Below are positions 1 to 12,465 of a stretch of DNA of 64,000 nucleotides, piece by piece; position 1 is the stretch's first letter, and each line of letters starts with the position of its first letter. The notes beneath the pieces are model-generated. The model did no database searches. It worked only from the letters and a program-made list of their open reading frames with translations, and had not been told where the DNA came from. A program made the position numbers and the translations under genes. The DNA is taken from NCBI GenBank assembly GCA_948474755.1, contig CAOLHI010004272.1:61714-125713 (forward strand). Reading direction: 5' to 3'. The stretch is from Ctenosaura bakeri. Lineage: Eukaryota > Chordata > Lepidosauria > Squamata > Iguanidae.

Positions 1-1154
1 CTATTTATTGCAGCTGCAGGCTTTCTATGTTAACATTATTTGTTCTAGTGTCAAAATTAATTACTCTTTTGCCAGGGTTGAAATGTCATCCTTTCTCTCA
101 TAAAGCCTAGCAAATCAGACTTCCTATAACGAATCAAGCAGAAAAGGGACAGGGCTAAATGGTTTTCTGCACCTAAATATGTAAAGTTTCTGCTTTCCAT
201 TGCCTATCTGAGGCCATACTAAGGTATGGAATGGAATAGTTAAGGGATTAATACCAAGGGTCGAATAGTTAAGGGATTCACAGAAACTAAAGTCCTATAC
301 CCAGCTTGACCTTTTGCATGATAATCTTGGTGACCACCAACCTGGAACAGATCCAGGTGAGGATTCCAGAATGCATCTTCCACACAAGGTTCCAATACTC
401 CTCTTTTAATACTTGAGTGTTGACAAAACAGACAGGAAGTTGCTCCTTTAGAAGCAAGGACCATATGACTCCATGACAGTGGAAAATTCTGCACAACCTT
501 GAGAATTTTATTCTTGCTCAGCATATATCATATAGTTTGGTGAAGGAACAATGCAAGGTGTGAGCAGGTGCAATGGAGAACTATGAATCACCTACATATT
601 AAATAGTGTATATGGACTGAAAAAGCTGAGCAATGGCGGGGGAGGGCTTATAAATACGGCTACTCTGTGGGAATGGCAGGCAGATTACTGTGTAACAGTA
701 TATGAGGGGGAAAGGGATGGGCAAAGATTTAGTAGCCAGGGTTTGCAAGTTTGAAATACCAGGACTTTTTGATGATCGAGGATGATGACATTATCTGCTG
801 TCCTTTCAGGCTTCCCTTATCCCTCTGATTTAGCTGAAATCCTCAAGAAGCTTGTGTGTGCGCGCATGCATATATATGTGGATTGCCCCCCACTCAAACA
901 ATATACTGTAATATATCCTTGTTGTCATGCAAAGTATGCTGGGATGGCTTTGTCTCAAATGGGAAGTTAAGATGCATTAATTTTACAAAAAAACAACTCC
1001 TGACGGTGATGAAAACTGCCAAACCAGTTTGCTGATAAAATGTGTCTCCTAAACAGGGGTCCACTCCTCAGCAAGGTGGCATCTAAATAAGCAAGTAATA
1101 AATACTTCATACTTGGGTGTAGGAACTGGAACAACATTTACAAACAAAACTTAC
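1..1154 (-). other. SLC38A1 intron 13 (partial), no feature seen
   Basis: AT-rich intron sequence upstream, in plus coordinates, of exon 13. I searched for the next SNAT1 exon and for known repeats and found neither. Confidence 0.6.
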
Positions 1155-1273
1155 AGTGAAAAACAATACTGGGACTGTGAGTATAACTGCAACAATGACA
1201 GCAACGCGAACTGTTAAGACCAGGATGTCATCTTTACTCTGGTACTTGTGAAGCAGATCTGACTGCACAGTTT
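1155..1273 (-). CDS. SLC38A1: SLC38A1 exon 13: residues 340-379, TM9 region; last exon in window
   Basis: The acceptor is cttccctgcag|AA and the donor TTCACT|gtaagt. It encodes TVQSDLLHKYQSKDDILVL and then TVRVAVIVAVILTVPVLFFT. It is 119 bp ending in phase 0. The next exon, expected to begin with Val and RSSLFEL-like sequence, is not found in positions 1-1,154, so it lies left of the window. Confidence 0.95.
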
Positions 1274-3093
1274 CTGCAGGGAAGACAAGGACAGGATTCT
1301 TCCAGCAATTAAGCAATTAATTTATAGAAGCTGCCACTTAGCAAAAGCCATCTCAAGCAAAATGTGATTAATCTGCAGACAACAGAGCTGGCAACGAACC
1401 TAGCTGGATCAAAAACAGCATTTTAAGTCATGCTCCAGTGAGCCTTGAAATTCACATTCAGGCTGAAATCTGATACAGATTTGTGTCAGACTAAGTCCCA
1501 TTGAACTTACTGGAAGCTTACTTCCAGCTAGAATTTACTCCTTGCATAGGTGTGAATTCCAACCTGTTTGGTGATCAACAGAAGAAAGAATGCCTGAATA
1601 TATAGACTTAATTAAGAGCATTTTCCACAAATTCATTTAAATCCAGCCAATTACTATGCAACAGATAAATATTTTACAAATAGGACCAAGAAGAAGTTCA
1701 GATATTATGACTCATTTTTAAAAAAATGAAAACAAGTATTTCCATTGACTGTATTCAAATCACTAACTTGTAAGATGTTTCTAAACAGTGAAATCCCAAA
1801 TAAACCACATAATAAAATGCAAATGAGAAAAGGTGAAAGGAAAACCTGTACACAAACAATAGACTAGTATTTAGCATACATTTGCTTTTTAAGCTAGAAG
1901 CTTTTTCAAACATTAAAACAGAGTTAACTAAACACCTTATCAAAGGGATTTCCTGTAGGAATCCTTTGCTGTTTTAAGATGCTTCAATGCATAAATGGTG
2001 AATAATTTTTTGTATGTACTGTATTTCATACTGCTCTTCTACTATAAAAATAGCATTCAGAGCAGCTAACAACATTACTAAAAATTAAGTGATATAACCA
2101 TTGAAATAAGCACAATAATAAATAACCGTAGCAACAGTTTAAATGGCCAGATTGAAAACATGTGTCTTTTTAATCTATTTGGTAGGAACTGAAAAGAACT
2201 CTGAGGGGAGTGTATGTCAGTCTTGGACCAAAACAAGAGAAAGTTTTTTTCCATATGCCCAAGAAATAGGCCTCCAAGGCAATGGCATTCTCCAGAAGAT
2301 TTTAATGTCCGGTTATATTCATAACAGGATAGTATAGTCGTTTAGACTGCAAGGCTCCAAGCCTTTGCATATGGTTGTGGAACTATGTTGCACAGCGCTG
2401 TTTCTCCTGCTGTCAGGATATACTATAAGCCTAACATTTTGTATGAAAGCCGGTGTGGTATAGTGGTTTGAGTGTTGGAGCTAGGACATTGGGAGACCAG
2501 GGTTTGAATTCCCCCTTGGCCATGGAAACTTAGAGGTGACCTTGGGGAAGTCACACTCTCTCAGCCTCAGAGGAAGGCAACCACAACTCCCCCCTGAACA
2601 AATCTTGCAGAGAAAACGCCTGGATATGTTTGCTTCAGGGTCACCATATGTTAGAAATTACAAAAATCACAAAAACAACATTTTGTGCAAGGTCTCCTAC
2701 TCCTTTCATATAAATCACTTGTTGATCAATGTGCATATTCTTCCCCACAGTGTGAAGTACGATATCACAGAGGGCTGTGACCCAGCTTTTGACAGTAGTC
2801 TGTGGCCCAGTTTCTTCTCATACTTTTCCTCACAACACATCCAGGGAAAGAGAAATTCCACCTTCAAATAGTCATAGGATCTTCTGATTTTTACCTCCCT
2901 CTCTCTCTAAGTATGGTGAGAATAAAGAAGAAACACCTCACACCATTTTACAAAGATCATAGAGGAGATAGTGGCATGTATATTTTAAACACATGCAGAC
3001 CCGTGTTTCCCCACATCAACATTTTGTATAATAGAATACGGCAAAAGAGACTGTCTAGATTTTCACACACATCAGCAAAAACTGCTTACCTAC
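1274..3093 (-). other. SLC38A1 intron 12
   Basis: Intron between exons 12 and 13. Apart from the tRNA-derived SINE at 2,449-2,682 it is plain AT-rich sequence. Confidence 0.7.
2449..2682 (+). repeat. tRNA-derived SINE, full length
   Basis: Starts GCCGGTGTGGTATAGTGG, an A-box-like motif, followed by a B-box-like GGGTTTGAATTCCC about 45 bp later. The body has TTGGGGAAGTCACACTCTC and AGCCTCAGAGGAAGGCAA, and it ends in an A-rich ACAAAAACAACA tail. At least four more copies or fragments occur in this window (24.4, 37.7, 49.9 and 61.8 kb). It is a squamate-type tRNA SINE; I do not assign the family name. Confidence 0.85.
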
Positions 3094-3194
3094 CATAAAA
3101 TGTCAAATAGCCAAAAATGGCAGTCAAGAAGTACATGACAAACATGGCAAAGAAAGAGATTTTTGAAACCATCTGCATCCTTTTCTGCGAACGA
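3094..3194 (-). CDS. SLC38A1: SLC38A1 exon 12: residues 306-340, TM8 region
   Basis: The acceptor has a long T tract (about 14 T) before cag|TCG, and the donor is TTTATG|gtaggt. It encodes RSQKRMQMVSKISFFAMF and then VMYFLTAIFGYLTFY. It is 101 bp. The last G pairs with AA of the next exon to make Glu, where the mammalian protein has Asp. Confidence 0.96.
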
Positions 3195-5352
<2,158 letters not shown>

Positions 5353-5379
5353 TCACTGTTCAAACATCTGAATTTGATA

Positions 5380-5775
5380 TACAGTCAGCCCTCCACATCT
5401 GGGAGTTTCACTTTTGCGGATTTGATTATTCACAGATTATTTGCTGTCACCTCTGCTGACTCCCTAAGCCATTTTTGATAGGGACTGTAAGCCTCGTGAG
5501 ACTGAGAAACTGCAAATAAGGCTTGTAAGCCTCTTTTAAAAATGGTGTGGGGCAGCAGTAGAGGTGGCAGTAAGCCCCACCAGGCATCCACTTCTGCCTT
5601 GTGAAGCAACCCTGACGCCTCAAGGGAATCTACAGCAGATTGCATATGGTGATCATACTTTTTGTGTGTGTGTGTGTGTATGTTAAATATAGTTTGGGAG
5701 GGCCTAGAGTTATTCACGGTTTTTCCACTTTCATGGGGGTCCTGTGCCCCTAACCCTAGAGAATGTGGAGGGATG
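5380..5775. mobile_element. Tigger/pogo-like non-autonomous DNA transposon
   Basis: Left end TA-CAGTCAGCCCTCCACATC; right end contains GAATGTGGAGGG, the complement of the left terminus, and the inner parts TTGCGGATTTGATTATTCAC and TTATTCACGGTTTTTCCAC also pair. A TA precedes the left end, as expected for the Tc1/mariner superfamily. The extreme right end is degraded. No transposase frame is present. Confidence 0.65.
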
Positions 5776-6483
5776 AAGGGGGGTGAGGCTACTCTGTCAT
5801 TAATAGTTGCATGTCATGTATAATGTTGCCAAGAGCAAAGGTATATTACTTCTATGGAATACGACTCCTAGAATCCCCTAGCCAGCACGGCCAGTAGCTG
5901 GGGGGTTCTGGGAGTTGTAGTCTAAAGTAATATTTTTAAGCTGTGCAGCTACCCAGCATGATAACACAATGTGGGGCAAAGTACCATATAAAGGAGTTGG
6001 GATCAGAAATGCCTTCACACTACCTTAACAATTCATTTCACTGAAGGAAGAATTTTCCTATCAGGGAAGGGAGCCTTTTGATCCAACCCACTGAGTTTTT
6101 TTCTGCCCCATAAATTCTAGGAACAGAAGAACCATATGAGGAAAAAATCCATGGCTTCACTGAATAGATAATACCCATTTAATAACATGCATACAATGAC
6201 ACTTTAAAAAAGCCTTTTCATAACCAGGATATCTAGCAGAGATAATGTTATTAGATTTGACCTTTTGACTGCAGCGGCATAAGGCGACATGGCAGAGCAG
6301 GGCTTGGTTTTATTTCCTCATCTCCCTCACAGTTGTCAATTCTCAGTGGACATTATACTTGGCTGCCACAGAGGGAGATGGGAACAGTGGGACTGAATTG
6401 CTACTGTCTAGATCAGTCATTATAAGAATAACACGTTAAGAATTGCTGTTTATGTTTGCTTGCTTACTCTTCCTTCACCATCT

Positions 6484-6540
6484 TCTCTCTCCCTTTCTTT
6501 CTCTCTGTCTCTCTCTCTCTCTGTGTGTGCGTGTGTGTCA
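6484..6540. repeat. TC/TG microsatellite
   Basis: Imperfect (TC)n running into (TG)n; a low-complexity tract only. Confidence 0.85.
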
Positions 6541-7697
6541 TGTCTGTTATATACTTTTGGTGTCAATCCAACTGCCAGTCCCAACTAGAATAGATCCTTA
6601 CATTCAACTGCTGAGTGATAACAGCTACATAAAACCCATTCATTCAGTGGGTTTACTCTAGTTGCAACTGACAATTGGAATCAGGCCTGTAAGTGTTGTA
6701 TAATGCTTAGGAGATTTTAGGTGCTTTTAAAATACTAATATTTTGCATTTTGCAAACTTCACCCAAGACAGCAGAATATTCAAGGTAGTTACCATTTCTG
6801 CACATTTTTCTTTTCCTGTGGCTGAGGCACTTGCCTACTTGAATGTTACGTTCTGTTCTTTACTGCATTTATGTCTAAGGGCATTCAAATATTATACAAG
6901 GGGGATTCCAGTATGAAAGGGAAAAAAAGGCAGAACTGAGAGTGCAGAAGATAAATCTCAGTGGATTTGTATGACTATGTTTGTTCATAAAATCCTTCAG
7001 CTGGCAGAGTTCCCATTGGTCACCTAACCTCCATTTCTAAGACAAGATGCAGCATATTTAAAAGAATCTCAGAAGATTTCTCACTACCCTTTTCTTGTAC
7101 AAAGGAAGAACATTTCATAGCCTTTCAAATCAGTAGATTCCAGCAGTAGACTGACTGTATGTTCCAATATTTAATGCAAACTTAAAATGTTTAAAATGAA
7201 ATCTACAGTACTGACACTCCTTTCTTAAGGATGGTTTTTACCTGTGTTCTGCTTTTATAAGCACATTCCTAATTAAGCTCCTGCACTATGGTCCAAATCT
7301 AATGTTCTCCTATCAGATGCCCACTCCCGTGACAGGACTAGCTTCTTCTCTCCTTACCCCTTCAGCCTTACATGCTCTCTGGTCTCCTAATCTTCCTGAG
7401 CAGGCTTTGAGGCTAAAAGCGGGGGAGACAGTTCAGTGGAAGAAAGGGGACTGTCCCTTCACAGTTCCATCAATGGAATAATTTCTTGGGATCTTGTTTA
7501 ATCTATTTTCCTCTTTTATGTACCCTACTACTTGATTTTTTGGTCAAGATTTTCAAACTTATTTCAAACACTTATGCCTTGGAAAGAAAGTGCAGGAAAA
7601 ATGTGATCTGTTCTAGCCAAAAACCTATTTCTCTCCTTTAAGAGTCTACAACTACATACCATTAGGATAAAATGACAAAAATTGTGGCGTAACATAC

Positions 7698-7832
7698 CTT
7701 AGAATTAAAGATCACATACTTGGGGGTACACATATCCTCATAGACAGAACTAGCGTTTGAAAATGTAGAGTCTGTTCTGTTTGCATTTGTTTCTGGAAGA
7801 GGACAAGGAAGTTGAAATTTCTTGTAGATTAC
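7698..7832 (-). CDS. SLC38A1: SLC38A1 exon 10: residues 235-279, large extracellular loop
   Basis: The acceptor is tttatttcag|GTA and the donor TCTAAG|gtatgt. It begins VIYKKFQLPCPLPE and ends CTPKYVIFNSK, 45 codons in phase 0. Two N-glycosylation sequons (NRT at about 252, NAS at about 260) sit in the loop, as in mammals though at shifted positions. Cys244 and Cys269 flank the loop and correspond to the SNAT2 disulfide pair Cys245-Cys279. The loop itself is the most diverged part of the protein. Confidence 0.95.
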
Positions 7833-8794
7833 CTGAAATAAACACCCACAATTGAAAACTATTAGAACAAATTTATTTAAAAAAAAAGAAAGAAAAGAAA
7901 GAAAGTTATATGCCACTAAACTAAGCAAATGATCATAGGATCGTTTACAATTATAAACCACCAAGATAATCAATAAAATTAAACAACCAAAATAAAAGTA
8001 CAGCTAATTAAAATACTAAGCATGTTTACATTTTAAATATCATAATGATTAGACCCCTCATTATGACATAATAATTCAGATGGCCTTTCCACATTGCTGA
8101 TGACTGAAAGGTCCAGGAGACCTTCTGCCATTCCTCAGCAAAGGTCCTACTTTGGCTGTGATAAGCAAAGGCAACCATAGATCAAGAATACAGGAGACTG
8201 GACGGAGTCCAGAACTCTCTCTGCTCAAGTATCAGCTCCTGAAACTGATCCAAGGAACTGGAGAAGTCTGTGCACTGGACACTTCCACACTATAGTATGC
8301 ATTATCTGTAGAGTAACCTGAAACTGCAAGGCAAATCAGTCACAAACAGATTCAAAGGGTTCAAACAGATCTTCTGTCCAGCTTGCAAAAAGCCAAAAAC
8401 TATCTGAAAACACTCTGCCAGTGTGAGGATGTAAACATCTTATCATTATAACACTGTTACGGAGTGGTTAGATTTAGCATGGATTTTCTTTTGTCTGTGT
8501 TCAAGCTATGTTCTTTTCACTGTATGCGGTAGAGTCACATGGGTTTAGCCAGAGGGAGCAAGGCACTCAAGACACAATCATGTCAACACCACAGGTCATC
8601 CTGTGCCCCTCTAGGAGATCAAGGCTATGACATGAGTGCCAAACATATCAACAGGAAAATCTCCCAGATCCCAGAGGAATCCTTTGGATTTTTTGTCTCT
8701 TTCAGAATGAGGAAAGGAACCACAAGTGTGAATAAATGGCTTTAATCTGGATGTTAGTGAGCCAAATCTAACTAAAATATCAAGCAAAACTTAC
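7833..8794 (-). other. SLC38A1 intron 9
   Basis: Begins with an A/AAAG-rich tract (7,877-7,905) and an AT-rich stretch (to about 8,050) that resembles an L2-like LINE 3' tail (ataggatcgtttacaat... aataaaa). The remainder is unremarkable. Confidence 0.5.
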
Positions 8795-8853
8795 CACTAT
8801 GAGAAAAAACACCATGCAAGTCAGGGAAAAACCACTAGTATAGCCAAGATATC
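8795..8853 (-). CDS. SLC38A1: SLC38A1 exon 9: residues 215-234, TM5-TM6 region
   Basis: The acceptor is tttctcccag|GA and the donor ATAGTG|gtaagt. It encodes YLGYTSGFSLTCMVFFLIV. It is 59 bp, the shortest coding exon in the window, ending in phase 0. Only one residue (Thr for Ser) differs from the mammalian sequence in this stretch. Confidence 0.96.
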
Positions 8854-11321
8854 CTGGGAGAAATTCAAAGGACAGTATATTCAATAACTCATTCTGTCAT
8901 CACATTAGTTTCTTAACAATTTATAGTTTATAGCTATGATTTGTTAGTTTATTTTAAAAGATACATAGGCTGCTTTCACACTAGAGTATCATAAAACAAA
9001 TAAAACAAAATGTAAACTAAATATTAATACATACCATCAAATAACACTGTTGAAAACCAAGTAAAAAATGAAGAGAAAAAGCAGCGATCACTGCAAAAAT
9101 CACCTTAACACCTATGCTAATATCAGATGAGTCAAATGAAGGCAGAGGCAAATAATCAGATTTTTAAAAGCATATTTAAAAGCACATACTGAGTGTGTTA
9201 AGAGATTTGAGGTCCAGAATAACAGGGCCATAACCAATAAGGCCCTGACTGTCATTTCTTTACTAGGTGACTCATGAACAAGACCTCACGGCCAAATCTT
9301 TATAGCCAGACAGGTTTCTATGAGTATAGATGGTCCTTCAAATAGCTGGGTCCCTAGCTGCTTAGGATTCTGATGGTAACAACCAGTCCTTAAAGTTGGG
9401 CCCAGAAGACTACTGACAAGCATTATACTTGCTACAGAATCAATATTATAATATGCTAGTTGCTTGCCTGCACAAGCAATAGGGCAGCTGCATTCAGATG
9501 ATGCTTCCAAACCACATGTCCTACTTTACTCAGGATATCTGAAGATGTTCTCTATCTGAAGGACTTTCTAGTTCAAGTCCAGTTTAAAGATAAAGAACCA
9601 TAACATGGGAAAGCAGGGGTCTTGAATGTGCCCATCAGCAGTTAGGTTCTTGAAAGGAGACCAGGCAGAGACTGATCAGTCATCCTTAGTATGGAGATTA
9701 CTGTTTAAATTGTAATTATTATTTTTATATAGTATTAGCATATATACCCTGCATTGCCCTGGATTTTACTTTCTCATAGGTAATACTTGTCAGAAAAAGA
9801 TTTGAGATCTTGTATCTCTAATTCCTCAAACTGTCTTGTCCAGTACCTGTAACTTTTTCCCATATTCACCAATCCAATCTGTATTCAGAGTTATTAACAT
9901 ACAGAGGTAGAGTTCCTGAGGGAATACACTGCCCTCCTCCTTGCTGCTAGGTCTTGTCTTCATAGCAACTCGCCTATTCAAGACAGTCACAGTTGACTGA
10001 AGTCCAACAGCTATCTAGCTGAGAATTCTAAAGGTTCCTCCCTAAACTGCCAACCCCAGGATTCCATAGAATCTTCTTAGGCAGCCAATCATATGAGGTC
10101 TTCGCCTGACACAGACAAACAAACTTTTACTTTTATATATTAGATTTTCATAAATGAGCATATGTTTGCATATGCAAATTGTATGCAGATAGGTATCCTC
10201 TTATGATCATTTAATCTATTTGGCAATGTAAAAGTAACTAATCTTTAAAATTAGCACCACGTAGAGATAATTACAGTCCTACTGGTGACAAATATCTGTT
10301 TATTTATTTAACGCATTTTCAAATCACTGTCAAGTGCCTTTTTTCCCCCTGAGGTAACCACTTATGTTACTCTGAAAGAAGACACTGCTTCCCTCTTCCA
10401 TGCTCAACTGGCTATGAAAGTGCATTATGCATTTTATATATTTTTAAAATTCTGATTGGACTTTATCAAATGTTCAGTCGAGTTTTCCAAAAATATTCAT
10501 TAAAAGAAGAAACTTTGAACTGAACAGCAGGGAGAGGATCCTGACTGCAATGACAATCTGAATGTATCTTCAAATGAATAGTGAGAGCTTTTACTGGACA
10601 AAGAAAGTCTGTTAAATAATTACAGAATGAAGAAGAAAAAAAGAATTTCTTAGATTGTATAGTCTGGCTTTTTGGGAAGAAAGGCTGTCTGGAGACTTGG
10701 CAAGAAGAGGTACTTACATGCTGAACACCTAAATACTGAGAGTTTGTGCAGACCAAGCTGAAGAGGGTTGGCAGAAAGAAAAGTGGTGAGGTGAGAACAT
10801 TCTGGGCCAGAGTAGGGAAATGCCCAAGTTAGCTTTCAGAAAGCATCTTAAGTCTTATGAATTTTCTGAGATGTTTGCTCATTTGAGGTTTACACAGAGT
10901 TGCTCACACATATATTGATATTTGACAAATACATTTCTTATTTTAACAAATGCTTACCTTAACCTTCTCTATTTTGGGAATAAAATATATTTAACAGTAT
11001 TTTTGTTGTAGCTGATTTAAATGAGCCTGTACTATTCATATTGTTCCAGAGAGTAATTTTTTTTTTAAACATAATCAGTGCTCAAAAATAGACATGTCAA
11101 ATGAACACTTTATTTTGTCTCAGGTTCAGACTGGTAAATGTATTCAAACTGAACCAAAAGGTTGTAACTGCTTCTTTATTATGGAGTTCTCTATGTATTG
11201 TTTACTCTGTGGCAAAGAACAGAGAGTAAGAATTTGGAATCAGGTTAAGACATTCCAGACTTTCTGTACACCTTGAATATTAAGTCTTAAAATCACTCTA
11301 AGGAAGATAATATATCCTTAC
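8854..11321 (-). other. SLC38A1 intron 8
   Basis: AT-rich intron. A stretch at about 9,190-9,600 has a higher GC content and looks like a decayed repeat that I cannot classify. The rest has no recognisable feature. Confidence 0.5.
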
Positions 11322-11404
11322 CTAAATTCTTAAGAAGGCATAATGGAAGGATTATACAGAACGTCACGGTTACAACAAGAACTCGCCCATCTACGTACCA
11401 GGCC
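11322..11404 (-). CDS. SLC38A1: SLC38A1 exon 8: residues 187-215, TM4-TM5 region
   Basis: The acceptor is ttttacag|GGCC and the donor TTTAG|gtaagg. It encodes WAWYVDGRVLVVTVTFCI and then ILPLCLLKNLG. It is 83 bp. A 7.3-kb intron containing a DIRS element separates it from exon 7. Confidence 0.96.
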
Positions 11405-11534
11405 CTGTAAAACATTTTCAGAAGTGTGGGGATAGTTAGCATCACCTCATCATCATGGATCCTCATATTTTATTCTCACTTTCAAAAAAATCACTCAAAA
11501 AGACACTGAATAACTTCTGTGGGGAAGAATATGT

Positions 11535-11655
11535 TGGCCTTCAAGAGACTGTTGGACTGCAAATCCCATTATTCCTGTTGATGGTAAGGGATCATGGGAG
11601 CTGCACACTACCACTATCTGGATGGGCACATAGTCTCCATCCCTGCTCTAGACGG
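11535..11655. mobile_element. Palindromic short MITE (GTTGGACTGCAAATCCC family)
   Basis: Arms GACTGTTGGACTGCAAATCC and ATGGGAGCTGCACACTACCA are imperfect complements around a short centre. The same palindrome family recurs at 48.8 and 51.5 kb and as scraps at 4.9, 5.9, 30.5, 42.2 and 53.6 kb. Superfamily not determined. Confidence 0.5.
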
Positions 11656-11959
11656 CATAACAAAGTAGATTTAGCTACTGGTTTAAAGTGGCTCTTCACT
11701 GAATCTGGGCTACCAAAGTCTGCAAACATATTTTCACTCAGTTATTAAGAAAAGCATTGCTTAAGAGCTATGCCAGGGAGGCAGGACAAACCCATGCCAG
11801 TTGGCATTAGGCATGGCCCAAGCTGTCAGCACAGGAAAAGATTGCTCAGCCAGGCATACAGTTCTTGCAATTCAAAATCTGTGTGGACAACTATTTTTTT
11901 CCCAAACCCAACCATTTGAGAGCAACACCACTTACAATAAATGAAAATCCATGCTGCTA

Positions 11960-12121
11960 GAAAAAGAACATTGATCGCAGATGTGATATGTTCCTTTCCA
12001 GCAGATAAGGGATAAACATCTTGAACATTGGGATTGCTCCTCCAACTCACTCCAACAAGCATGAAAAAGAATGACCATATGGTATTCCCACATGAGGGAG
12101 CAACTTCCAGAAGGTCAGTTG
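11960..12121 (-). repeat. DIRS copy A terminal inverted repeat (element 3' side)
   Basis: On the minus strand reads AACTGACCTTCTGGAAGTTG, then CTCATGTGGGAATACC and TTATCTGCTGGAAAGGAAC, the inverted match of the right terminus at 16,838. Confidence 0.75.
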
Positions 12122-12349
12122 CTAACACAGTTGAAGAGATGAAGCTCCAGACAACGAGTTTAACGATTTATTAACACGCTACCAACAGTTATTAACAATC
12201 ATCAGCATCCATCCTTGTTTGAAGATAACCATAAAACTGGTCAACAGTTGGAAAGATACTACAATTTGCTGCATAAGCAGGTCCCCTTAGGAGAGAACTA
12301 TGCACATTTTGGCTTTAGCTGTGTCAGCACCCCACAGGGTGGAGAGGAT

Positions 12350-12465
12350 GCTCATCTCTTATCTGCTGGAAATGAACATATCATAGGTAAGATCAATGTT
12401 CCTTTTCCCATCAGAAAAGGAAGGAACATCCTGAACATTTGGAACATGCCAGAACTTCCCTGATT
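12350..12465. repeat. DIRS internal complementary region (ICR)
   Basis: The left half (TCTTATCTGCTGGAAATGAA, then ATATCATAGG) matches the outer end of one terminal repeat; the right half (TTTTCCCATCAGAAAAGGAA, then GGAACATCCTGAAC) is the complement of the other outer end. An ICR that joins copies of both outer ends is a known DIRS feature and lies, as here, next to the 3' terminal repeat. Confidence 0.7.

Noticed and set aside
640..660. TATA box (TATAAATA) as a promoter
   Set aside because: It lies inside intron 13 with no associated exon or CpG-rich context; a chance match in AT-rich DNA.
2449..2530. tRNA gene
   Set aside because: A- and B-box-like motifs are present but no cloverleaf is complete; it is the head of a repeated SINE.
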